From Polyrhizophydium stewartii (lineage: Eukaryota > Chytridiomycota > Chytridiomycetes > Rhizophydiales), in assembly GCA_027604665.1 (NCBI GenBank), contig JADGIZ010000215.1:1-19193 (forward strand): a stretch of 19,193 nt of DNA, given 5' to 3'. Both the position numbers and the translations under genes were made by a program. Every line of letters begins with the position of its first letter. Positions within the stretch are counted from its first letter, which is position 1. Below, one piece after another: positions 8,979 through 16,756 of the stretch. The notes beneath the pieces were generated by a model. That model saw nothing but the letters and a program-made list of their open reading frames with translations. It had not been told where the DNA came from and made no database searches.

Positions 8979-9332
8979 GTACTGCATCCTGCGACGCCGC
9001 TGCAGGCTGGCTTCCTGTCGGCCATGATGCGCGATGCGAGCGAGTACACGGTGCAGAGCACGTTCGATCTCACAGGCAACATGAACGTGCAGCGACTGCG
9101 CGCGATGTGGCACACAGTCGCCATGACGCATCCAATCGTGCGCACGGTGTTTGTGTCGACGGTGAGCGGGCTCGTGCAGGCTGTCACCAAGGACGACCGC
9201 ACAGAGTGGACCGGGCCTGACGGCGTGTAGAGTGCAGACACAGATGCGCTGCAGGCAGCGAATGATGCGTTCATGGCGGGCCGGCCGCGCGCGTGGCTGC
9301 AGCATGCGGGTGGACCGGCAGTGTGGGAATGA
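8979..9332 (+). pseudogene. Remnant of an NRPS condensation (C) domain
   Basis: One frame reads HPATPLQAGFLSAMM, YTVQSTFDLTG, VQRLRAMWHTVAMTHPIVRT and LVQAVTKDDRTEW. This order matches the N-terminal lobe of condensation domains in fungal non-ribosomal peptide synthetases: xPLQxGFL, then a strand YxxQxxFDL, a helix RLRxxW, HPIxRTxF and VQxV. A TAG at 9228-9230 interrupts it. The same frame then stays open for 33 codons (ALQAANDAFMAGRPRAWLQH), as expected for continued domain sequence, until TGA at 9330. The catalytic HHxxxDG motif and all adenylation or carrier sequence are missing, so no activity is possible. It lies between two - strand genes that share a protein module. Expression from an ATG at 8871 as a short protein is conceivable but unlikely to matter. 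Confidence 0.6.
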
Positions 9333-9440
9333 ATGGCTCAGATTTCACAACATCGCGAGATTCATTGACAGCAGCAGCCGCAGCAAGCAAGGGTGCACGA
9401 GAGGATCGCAAGGACAACTATCGACGGCGGCCGCGGATTC

Positions 9441-10615
9441 TCAAAGCCATTTGTGCGTCGCGCTCTTGTCGTGGCCGCCGGCGCCGGAGGGGGCGGCCGA
9501 TGCCGATCGTGCCTCGCCCGAGGGGGCCATGACCGGATCATCGGCGCCAGCAGACTTGGCGACGCTGCTGCCGCCGCGGTGCATCATGGACGACGTCGAC
9601 GATGCCATGTGCTGCATGCCCTCGGAGATGGGGTTTGCGACAGACTCGTACGCGCCATGCAGCGTCGATCCGATCTTGGACATCATGCCGCCGCCGCCGC
9701 CGCTGTCGCCGCCGTGGTGCGGCGGCATCACTGTCTGGAACGCGGGCGTGTCGAAGCCGTACCGCCCTTGGATGTCCTGCGTCGCGGGCGTGACCTCGTC
9801 GCGGCCGTAGGCGTGCTGCATCTGGCCGGCGGCGTCCTCAGCCGATCCGCGCATCTGCGATGCCATCTGGCCGAGGCTGCTGCCGCTGCCACTGCTGCCG
9901 CCACTCCCATGGCCTGCGCTCTCGTCGCTGCCGGCGCCGCTGCCGCTGCCGCCAAAGAAGCTCTTGGCGTATTCGATTGGATGCGCCATCGGGCTGAGCT
10001 TTTCACGCATCTGGCCGGCCGCGTAGCCTGCCTTGGCCCCCGTCATGGCCGCCGCCGGGGTGCTGCCCATGCCAGCCTTGTCCTTGGCGTACTCGACGGG
10101 GTGCTCCATGGGGTTTGGCGGCTCGCGGCGACCCATGATGCTCTCGGCGATGCCGCCGCCAGTGCGTCCGTGCCCGCTCTGTTCGCCCATGCCCATCTTG
10201 TCCTTGGCGTAGTCGATCGGGTGCTCGGCCGGGTTCGGTGCGTCGTCTGTGCGCCGGTCCATTTTCTCGCGGACGTGCTGCTCTGAGCAAGCAAGTGGAT
10301 CAGGCGTCAGGGCAGCTTTTATATCCCTCGCGACGCCTGACTCATCCAGGCCTCCAAAGAACGACTTTTGGCTGCCAGAAATGTGCTCGGCAAACTTGAT
10401 GGGGTGCAGAGCGGGGTTGGGCACGGGGCCGGGGTGCTCGGCCTTGTCCCGGGCGTGCGCGATCGGGTGCAGCAGCGGGTTGGGCGTTGCAAAACTGTGC
10501 GGATCCGTGACATCTGCCGAATCCAGGATCGGACGCAGCGAGTCCGGGTCCGCCACCTTGCGGGCAAAGTCGAACGGCGTCGTGAACTTGGGCTGCGCGT
10601 CGCTGCTGCTGCTGC

Positions 10616-10651
<36 letters not shown>

Positions 10652-10808
10652 TCTTTCTGGACGCCTCGCGCGCTTGCTGGTGCTCGCGCTGCTGAACGAG
10701 CAGATACTCGCTCGGATGCATCAGCAGCTTGGGGTCGTCTGCAAGCTGCTGAGCGTGCTTGTCGGCCGTCATGCGCTCCGGGTGCTCGCTGTAGCCAGGA
10801 TACGCCAT
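9441..10808 (-). CDS. NP-x-HP repeat protein of unknown function
   Basis: 455 residues from ATG at 10806-10808. Five units share the core P-N-P-x-x-H-P-I-x-x-A-x-D-K: residues 109-122, 130-141, 191-204, 231-244 and a diverged 272-284. Longer-range echoes are SFFGG at 149-153 and 283-287, and QHVREKMD versus GQMREKLS (177, 266). Gly10-Ser6 lies at 54-69. Near the C terminus (about 376-420) is a helical module, GSTLHGAYESVANPISEG, closely related to one in the neighbouring stress protein. The N-terminal segment MHPSEYLLVQQREHQQAREA also resembles MHEYLREQRERHKQAEEQ of that protein. There is no signal peptide, membrane segment or catalytic motif. A 57-bp in-frame intron (10278-10334) is possible because CTGAC and a pyrimidine run precede its acceptor, but its GTCGCG donor is poor. 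Composition (hydrophilic, repeated, Gly/Ser/His/Pro) recalls stress-protective disordered proteins, which is only an inference. Confidence 0.8.
10602..10650. repeat. GCT/CCG trinucleotide tracts (poly-Ser, poly-Gly)
   Basis: Six GCT units followed by ten perfect CCG units on the + strand encode Gly10-Ser6 in the NP-HP repeat protein. The perfect CCG run is a likely site of slippage. Confidence 0.9.
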
Positions 10809-10975
10809 CGTGCAGCGTGGGATGGTATCGCGGACGGCAAGATCGCAGCGGGGAGCATAGTGCGGCGTGGTCGCACGACAGACCGCGGCCAGTGACGCAT
10901 GCTCGTCGGACTGACTCGGCCCTCTGCCGCGCGCGGGTGTTTAATATTGCGCACTTGAATCCGGGGTCCGCTGCG
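10809..10975. promoter_or_regulatory. Short intergenic region holding the NP-HP gene promoter
   Basis: Only 167 bp separate the NP-HP start from the CWF19L1 stop, both on the - strand. The one AT-rich patch (TTTAATATT at about 10940-10948) lies roughly 135 bp upstream of the ATG. No other element is recognised. Confidence 0.3.
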
Positions 10976-13065
10976 TCACAGCGACTCCGCAAACACGTCA
11001 TCATAGAACGGCTTGACCGACTCGGCCAGCTTCTCCTCCTCCGCCATGGGCAAGACGCAGCGCTTCCAGTCGGCGCGGTCGGGCGTGCCGAGAAGTCCGG
11101 CAACAACGGCTCTGTGTCGACCTCCATGTCAGACAACAGCGACAGATTGGGCGCCCACATCCACACACAAAATAGACATACCTCCCGGCTTGCAGATTGA
11201 ACAGCAGACCTACATGACGCGGCGCACGGCGCCCCTGGTGCACCGACTCCGGCTGCTGCTCAGCCTGCAGCTTTTCGAAATCGGCAATGCGCTCGTCCGA
11301 CGGCGCCAGCACAAGGATGCTCTTGTCCGGCAGATGCACGCGCATGTAGGGCACCTTGGGCGACTCGGGCAGCTCGTCGAGGCAGTCCAGCCCCTGCTGC
11401 TCTGCCTCGGCCACAAACGACTCGCGCACGCGGTGCTCGGCGGCCACAGGGATCGGCACAACCTGCACATGCAAGTGGTACAGCCGCTCATTGGGATCGC
11501 TCATGTCGCCGCCAGCAAACACCTCAAACGCAACAAGACAGTGGCCCTGCTCGCGCTCCTTGTCGCGGATGCGGTCCAGCACGCGCGCAAGCTCCGCAAG
11601 CGTCTCTTGCGCGTCCTGCTTCGCCTCGCCGTCTTCGAGCTGCATGATGCGCGTGCTCGGAAAGTGCGTGATGGGCACAATCAGAATATGCCGCGACACG
11701 AGGCCGCCCTTGGCAAGCGTGATGTACACCTTGTCGAACACGTTGAGGATCAGATGCGCCTCGAGCTTCTCGTTGGATGTGCAGAACCAGCACAGACGCT
11801 CGTCGCGCTGTGCAATGGCATCGTTGAAGCGACCTCCGCGGCCACGGCCGCGTCCACCGCCTCGGCCGCGCGAGCCAGGACCGTCTGCATCGTGGCCTGG
11901 CGGCGTGACTGCGTGTCAGCAGCAGACCCATTCGCACTGCGCACCATGCCATCGTCGCCTCACCGCGTCGGCGCTTGGAGTCGCGGTCCTGGCTGCCCCA
12001 AAAGAAGTTGCCGCCCTCGCCGTCTTGCGCGGCGGCCTCTCCGCCAGCGTTGCCCGCCCGCGGCGGCTCTGGCGGCCGCTTGCTCGTGCGCTGGCTGGTC
12101 GGAGGCGGCAGCGGGCACGGCGTTGCGCCAGGCGGGATGGCGCGCAGCTTCTCTGGGTCCATTGTGGCCATGGGCTCGATGCTCATGGCATAGAACCACC
12201 GCATCTTGTCCGCGCTGCCGAACCAGCCCAAGCCAATGAAGCGGGTCGCATGCACTGCAGGCGGCCCGACGCAGAACGGCTCCCGCTCGAAAAACACACT
12301 CTCGCCGGACGCAAAGTGGTACCGCGGCGCGAGGGCCGAGACCACGTCTGCAATGGCGCGCACGCCGCGCGAGATGCGCCGGTTCCCGAGAACAGCGGCC
12401 GCAGATGGCGACGCGGCAGCGATCGAGTCGGGCCAGTTGTGCGTGATGAGGATGTCGACGCCGTGCGGCGGCCGCTCCGCACCTCCGTCCGAGTCGGACG
12501 CCGCCGGCCGAGACGGCACCGAGTTGATGAGCCGCTGGATGTCGCCGCGGCTGAACCTCGTCTGCGCCATCTTGTTTGGGTGCGGCGCGCCGTCGGGCAT
12601 GCTGGACGGGTGCCGGGTGAATGCCTCGTGGTCAAAGTGGCCGCCGAGGAAGGCGAGCTTGAGCTTGTCCGGCATGGTGACGACGCCGCTGGGGCCGAGA
12701 AAGGTCAGCGAGTCCGTGAGCTGGCCCTCGGTGCGCTCGACGAGATCGACGATCTTGGGTGCCAGGTCGAACGTGCCGGCCATGCAGTACGTGGGCATGG
12801 GCAGCTTGAGCGAGCCGTCGAGCAGGGCCTCGAGGTCGGCGAGCTGCTGATCTTGGTCGGGTCCAAAAAAGTCGCCAACGACAATCAGCACGGCAAAGGG
12901 GCCGCTCTTGCCGTTCATGGCGGCCACGCGGGCGAGTCCCGCGCGCAGGTTTCCGCCAAGCGGGCCGACGACGAGGCTGTATGCGAGCGCGCGGCAGTGT
13001 CAGCGGCGCACACGTGTGCGCGCCACGGGCCGCGACGTCTCGGTCCCCCCGACTCACGCCTTCAT
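10976..13065 (-). CDS. CWF19L1: CWF19L1/Drn1-type lariat debranching-associated protein
   Basis: Proposed exons (5' to 3'): 13065-13058, 12976-11964, 11896-11182, 11111-10976; 623 residues. Exon 1 codes only ATGAAGGC. Joined to exon 2 it gives MKALVVGPLGGNLRAGL, matching the family's N terminus. Next comes the metallophosphatase-like half (VLIVVGDFFG, GVDILITHNWPDS, RYHFASGESVFFE, HATRFIGL). A Gly/Arg-rich link (RGRGGGRGRGRGG) follows, then the CwfJ C-terminal domain 1 with zinc-type LCWFC and HIT-like SRHILIVPITH and LYHLHVQVVP. The CwfJ domain 2 end reads DRADWKRCVLPMAEEEKLAE. Family members bind the debranching enzyme Dbr1 and act with the post-splicing intron-lariat spliceosome in the nucleus. 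It is divergently transcribed from the gene at 13340. Donors are GTGAGT, GTGAGG and GTATGT; each intron has CTGAC. Confidence 0.93.
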
Positions 13066-13339
13066 GTCCGGTCGCTGGCAAAGCCGCCATTCATCCGTCG
13101 CTCGCCTGAACGCTGAATCCGCGATCGGGCTCGCCAGCGCGCGCCGGAGGCATTGGTGGCTGGGCGACCCGCCACGCTGGGCGCAGTGCGGGTGCACCTG
13201 CATGCACCGCAGGCGGCCGTGCGCAGCGGTGCTGAGTCGTGCACGGCCCGGCGGCCCGTGGTGATGCATCCGATGCACCGCCATGCGCCTCTTAAACCCC
13301 GGCGTGCGGGCAGTGAGCGAGGCTTTCCTCCGTTGACAC
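13066..13339. promoter_or_regulatory. Divergent promoter between CWF19L1 and the 13340 gene
   Basis: A 274-bp spacer separates two divergent ATGs. It contains repeated ATGCA-type motifs: ATGCACCGC at 13202-13210 and again at 13273-13281, GATGCATC at 13263-13270, and GTGCACCTGCATGCAC at 13192-13207. The first cluster forms an imperfect inverted repeat around 13187-13210. No TATA box is seen. That these are factor-binding sites shared by both genes is inferred. Confidence 0.4.
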
Positions 13340-14923
13340 ATGGAAGTCGCCCAGGTCGCGGCCGAGATTGCCGCGATCCTCAAGGCGGCGTATCCCGCGG
13401 GAGCGGGGCCTGCGCCGGCGCGGCCTGCGTCGCCCGGATGGGCCGCGGCCGCGGCGGAGCTGCCCGCGACAAGCAGCGTCAGCTTTGGGCCGTTCAGCGC
13501 CAACGTCGAGGCGCTGCGGCCGGACCGGGCGCCGCGCGACGCCCGGTGGGTCGTGCAGCCGTCCGAGACGGGCGGCGCGAGCCGGCTCGTGCTGGTGTCG
13601 GGCGGCGCCGTGGGCGGCGGCACAGGCCCCGCCGCGGCGGTGCTGGCGTCGTTTGCGGTGCTGGAGCCCGCGGCGCTGGACGGGTGGCCGCTGGCGCACT
13701 GGCTCGACGGCGTGCTCGAGTTTGGGCACGCGGCCTACAACGAGCTGTCGCGGGACTCGATCCGCGCGGCCGCGCGCGGGCTGGCGCCGTGGCTGGCGGG
13801 GGCGCCGGGCGTCGCGGCCGCCGCGCTGCCGCCGGGCATCCCGACGCCCATCGAGCTGCGCGTGCTGTCGTTTGTGCTGGCGCCCGTCGCCGCCGCTGCC
13901 GCGCAGGTGCCGCCGCTGTATGCCGAGTACGTTGCCATCAAGACCGGCGACTCGGCGTGCCTGGCGCTGTACGCAGCGGACCTCAACACCTACACCCGCG
14001 GCGTCTCGCTGTTCTACGACTTCATCGACCGCATCGCCCCGCGCGCGCCGGCGCCCGCCCCGCCCGCCGCCTCGCTGTCCGCCGCCGCGAGCCAGGCCGC
14101 CGGCGACGTGCTGCCCGCCTCGGCGCTGGCCCCGCGCCCGACGACGCTGGGCTCGCGGGCGGCGTCGCCCGCCTCGGGCGTCACCGCCGTCTCGGCCGAC
14201 TCGGCCGTGCCCGAGGCGAGCGTCGCCCCCATCCGCGACGCCGTTGCCGAGCTGCTGCTTGGCCTCGGACGCCCGCCCGCCGACGGCGTCGCACGGCACG
14301 CCAGCACCGCCACCAGCGCCATGGCCTCGGCGTCCACGTCCGTGGGCGGCACGACCGCCGCGGCGTCGACGCAGGGCGGCGAGCGGGCCCACATTGGCTG
14401 CTTCACGTACTCGCTCCCAGCGGGCTGGCCGCGCGTGGTGTCGCCCACGCCGCCGCGGTTCGAGATCGCGACGACGGCGGCCGTGTCGGATCTGTCGCCG
14501 GCGCCCCGCCACGCCCTCGTGTGCTGCGAGCCCATCATGCTGCCCGCGCCGCCGGCGTCGTTCATGGCGCTGATGCACAACGTGACCCGCGCGCTGCACA
14601 AGAACATGACGGTGCTGCTGGCCGCCGACGCCGTGGTCGCCAATGACATGTTCCGCGGCACGCCGGCCCCCATGGGCCGGTCCGCCGACGCGCGCGTCTA
14701 CAGCCGCGAGTTCATTGTCGCGTCCAAGGCCTCGCATCGCATCGAGTACCGCACCTACTACGCGACGCTCTCGACCGTGCCCACGGGCAGGTACCCGGGC
14801 GCCACCGTCTGCGTGCATCTCATCATCGGCATCTCGTTTGCCCTCCGCGACCTGTCCGAGACCCAGAAACTCATTGCGCAGATCGTCTCGTCGGCGCAGT
14901 GGGAGGGACCGCAGTCGGGCTGA
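13340..14923 (+). CDS. Unrecognised protein, possible C-terminal Mog1/PsbP-like domain
   Basis: 527 residues in one exon, starting at ATG 13340 (MEVAQVAAEIAAILKAAYP). GC content is extreme and third positions are almost all G or C, so several other frames are also open; this frame has the most protein-like composition. Residues 1-235 appear globular and helical, with VSFGPFSANVEALRP and TGDSACLALYAADLNTYTRG. Residues about 236-350 are Ala/Ser/Pro/Thr-rich and likely disordered. The C-terminal 170 residues begin CFTYSLPAGWPRVVSP and end in strands and a helix (RIEYRTYYATLSTVPTG, VCVHLIIGISFALRDLS, TQKLIAQIVSSAQW). That order resembles the Mog1/PsbP alpha/beta fold, but this is a fold-level impression without a diagnostic motif. 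There is no signal peptide or membrane segment. Confidence 0.75.
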   Translation: MEVAQVAAEIAAILKAAYPAGAGPAPARPASPGWAAAAAELPATSSVSFGPFSANVEALRPDRAPRDARWVVQPSETGGASRLVLVSGGAVGGGTGPAAAVLASFAVLEPAALDGWPLAHWLDGVLEFGHAAYNELSRDSIRAAARGLAPWLAGAPGVAAAALPPGIPTPIELRVLSFVLAPVAAAAAQVPPLYAEYVAIKTGDSACLALYAADLNTYTRGVSLFYDFIDRIAPRAPAPAPPAASLSAAASQAAGDVLPASALAPRPTTLGSRAASPASGVTAVSADSAVPEASVAPIRDAVAELLLGLGRPPADGVARHASTATSAMASASTSVGGTTAAASTQGGERAHIGCFTYSLPAGWPRVVSPTPPRFEIATTAAVSDLSPAPRHALVCCEPIMLPAPPASFMALMHNVTRALHKNMTVLLAADAVVANDMFRGTPAPMGRSADARVYSREFIVASKASHRIEYRTYYATLSTVPTGRYPGATVCVHLIIGISFALRDLSETQKLIAQIVSSAQWEGPQSG

Positions 14924-15191
14924 TGCTCTCCTCGCCCTGTCCCCTTTCGCTGTCTCGTCCCCTTCCTTGTCCCGCACCCGGCGGTCATGGCGACGCCGGC
15001 GGGACCGCGCGCAAGACTCGTTCACGCCCTTGTCCACCTGTCACCACACCCAACCTGCCTAAATACACTGGTTTCATGTGATACTTGCGTCCTGTCCAGC
15101 AAGTCAACGCAGCTCTCTTAGCAGTCGCCTGTCGTCCGGGCCGTTTTCCATCCTTTTCCTTGTGTTTGTATCGGCATTGGACCAACGACAC
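14924..15191. promoter_or_regulatory. Intergenic region upstream of WDR83
   Basis: These 268 bp separate the stop of the 13340 gene from the WDR83 ATG in the same orientation. The stretch becomes less GC-rich from about 15040 (TAAATACA at 15059-15066) and holds pyrimidine-rich sequence typical of a fungal promoter. The WDR83 frame is open upstream to an ATT/ATG-less start, so 15192 is the first sensible ATG. Confidence 0.4.
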
Positions 15192-16541
15192 ATGCCCCAG
15201 CCGCCGACGCTGCCCGTCGCCCAGACGCGCGCACTCGAGGGCCACACGGGCGCTGTGCACGTGGCGGCGTTCAGCCGCGACGGCATGTACTGCCTGACCG
15301 GCAGCGCCGACCGCAGCGTGCGGCTGTGGAGCCTGTCCACGGGCCGGTGCATCAAGACGTACTCGACGCACGGCAAGGACGTGCTCGGCGTCGCGCTGTG
15401 GGTGTCGCTGGGCGAGCCGCCGAGGCTGCCTGCGGGGCTGCCAACGCCTGCCTGGCTGACAGCGAGCACCACCCCCCGCCCCCGCTCCCGTGCACCCCGC
15501 ACCTCGCACCTCGCACTCACCGGCTCCAGGCCGCCCGCGCAGCAGGACAACAACCGCTTCGCCTCGTGCGGCATGGACCGCACGGTGATCTTGTGGGACG
15601 TGAGCACGGGGCGGCCGCTGCGGCGCTGGACCGAGCACACGCAGCGCACCAACGCCGTGGCGTTCAACAGCGACGCCTCGGTGATTGCCTCGGCGTCGTA
15701 CGACACCAGCGTGCGCCTGTGGGACTGCCGCGCGCAGAACGTGTGGCGGCCGATCCAGGTGCTCGACGACGCGCGCGACAGCGTCGAGGCCGTGCAGATC
15801 CTCGGCCACGAGATCCTGACCGCGTCGGTCGACGGGCATGTGCGGGTGTACGACCTGCGCGTGGGCAAGATCACGACGGACCAAGTTGGGCGTGCGTTCT
15901 GCTTGCTCTGGCCAGGCGGCGTGCGGTGCGGCTGGCTTGCTTGGTTGGACTCGGATGGTTGACACAAGTGTGTGTGTGTGTGTGTGTGTGGGGGGGGGGT
16001 GCCAGATCCTGTCACGTCGGCAAGAATGTCCAACGACGGCAACTGCGTGCTCGCTGCGTCGCTCGACAGCACGATCCGCCTCTTTGACCGCGAGACGGGC
16101 GAGCTGCTGTGCGAGTGCGTTTCCTCCCTTGCCACTTCCCGCTGCATCTGCTTGCCAGCCTGATTGCGCTTCTGGCGTCCATCAACTCACACCACCGGCT
16201 CGCGCAGTTACAAGGGCCACAAGAACACAGAGTACCGCCTTATCTCAACACTCTCTTACAACGACGCGCACGTCATCTGCGGCAGTGAGGACGGCTACAT
16301 CCACATGTGGGATCTGGTCGAGGTGGGTGTTTGTTTCTTGCCCTTGCTCAAGGCAACTTGCATCTCTCACTGATGCTCCTCCTCCCCCCGCGACGAAACC
16401 AAACAGGGAACGATTGCACACTCGCTGCGTGCGCATGCCAAGGCCGTCTCGTGCGTCGCGTACCATCCCAAGGCGCACGCCATGGTGTCGACGTCGCTGG
16501 ACGGCACCGTCAAGGTGTGGGAATCCAACGACGCCGAGTAG
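15192..16541 (+). CDS. WDR83: WDR83/MORG1 WD40-repeat scaffold
   Basis: Proposed exons: 15192-15401, 15543-15891, 16006-16114, 16208-16322, 16407-16541; 305 residues (human WDR83 has 315). The blades follow WDR83 in order: LEGHTGAVHVAAFSRDG, CGMDRTVILWDVSTG, ASYDTSVRLWDCRAQ, DGHVRVYDLRVGKI, ASLDSTIRLFDRETGELL, then the family-specific YKGHKNTEYRLI, SEDGYIHMWDLVEG and STSLDGTVKVWESND. Family members form a single seven-bladed propeller found in the spliceosomal C complex and, in animals, as a MAPK scaffold. Intron 1 is uncertain: 15402-15542 gives VALW-QDNNRF with the family's exact spacing but a weak GTGTCG donor. Intron 15398-15529 has a better GTGGGT donor but adds three residues. Both keep the frame, and the unspliced frame is open too. 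Intron 2 carries a long TG run. It converges on the transporter gene. Confidence 0.93.
15969..15999 (+). repeat. TG dinucleotide microsatellite followed by ten G
   Basis: Eleven TG units (15969-15990) run into G10 (15990-15999) inside WDR83 intron 2, ending six bases before the acceptor AG at 16004-16005. In the transcript this is a UG repeat plus a G tract placed where a polypyrimidine tract would normally be. Confidence 0.95.
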
Positions 16542-16756
16542 GCGGTGTATCTCGCTGCGGCGCCGGCGCTGCAGCAGAAACACACCATCCCGCGCTCTCA
16601 CAAACAAATACAATTTCAGAGTCAAAACGAGGCATCCGTGGATAATGACACATAATACGTGTTTACTGCTGCCAAGGACCAAGGAAAAAGCCAAAAAAAA
16701 AAAAGGGAGCGAATAGAGTCAAGAAGGGCACTTGTCACATCACAAAACGCAAACTG
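16542..16756. terminator. Convergent 3' flanks of WDR83 and the Mg2+ transporter
   Basis: These 215 bp separate two convergent stop codons. On the + strand an AATACA variant (16608-16613) may be the WDR83 poly(A) signal. A 12-A run lies at about 16693-16704, which is a U run on the - strand. No canonical AATAAA is seen for the transporter gene. Confidence 0.35.

Noticed and set aside
8534..9220. A 228-codon + strand frame upstream of and overlapping the NRPS fragment
   Set aside because: Composition is random for GC-rich DNA and the condensation-domain match lies in a different frame.
11356..13116. A 586-codon + strand frame opposite CWF19L1
   Set aside because: Shadow of the CWF19L1 exons; Arg/Ala-rich without motifs.
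13153..15037. Several 400-580-codon frames on both strands over the 13340 gene
   Set aside because: They arise from very high GC (few stop codons), are dominated by Arg, Ala, Pro and Gly, and lack sensible hydrophobic patterning.
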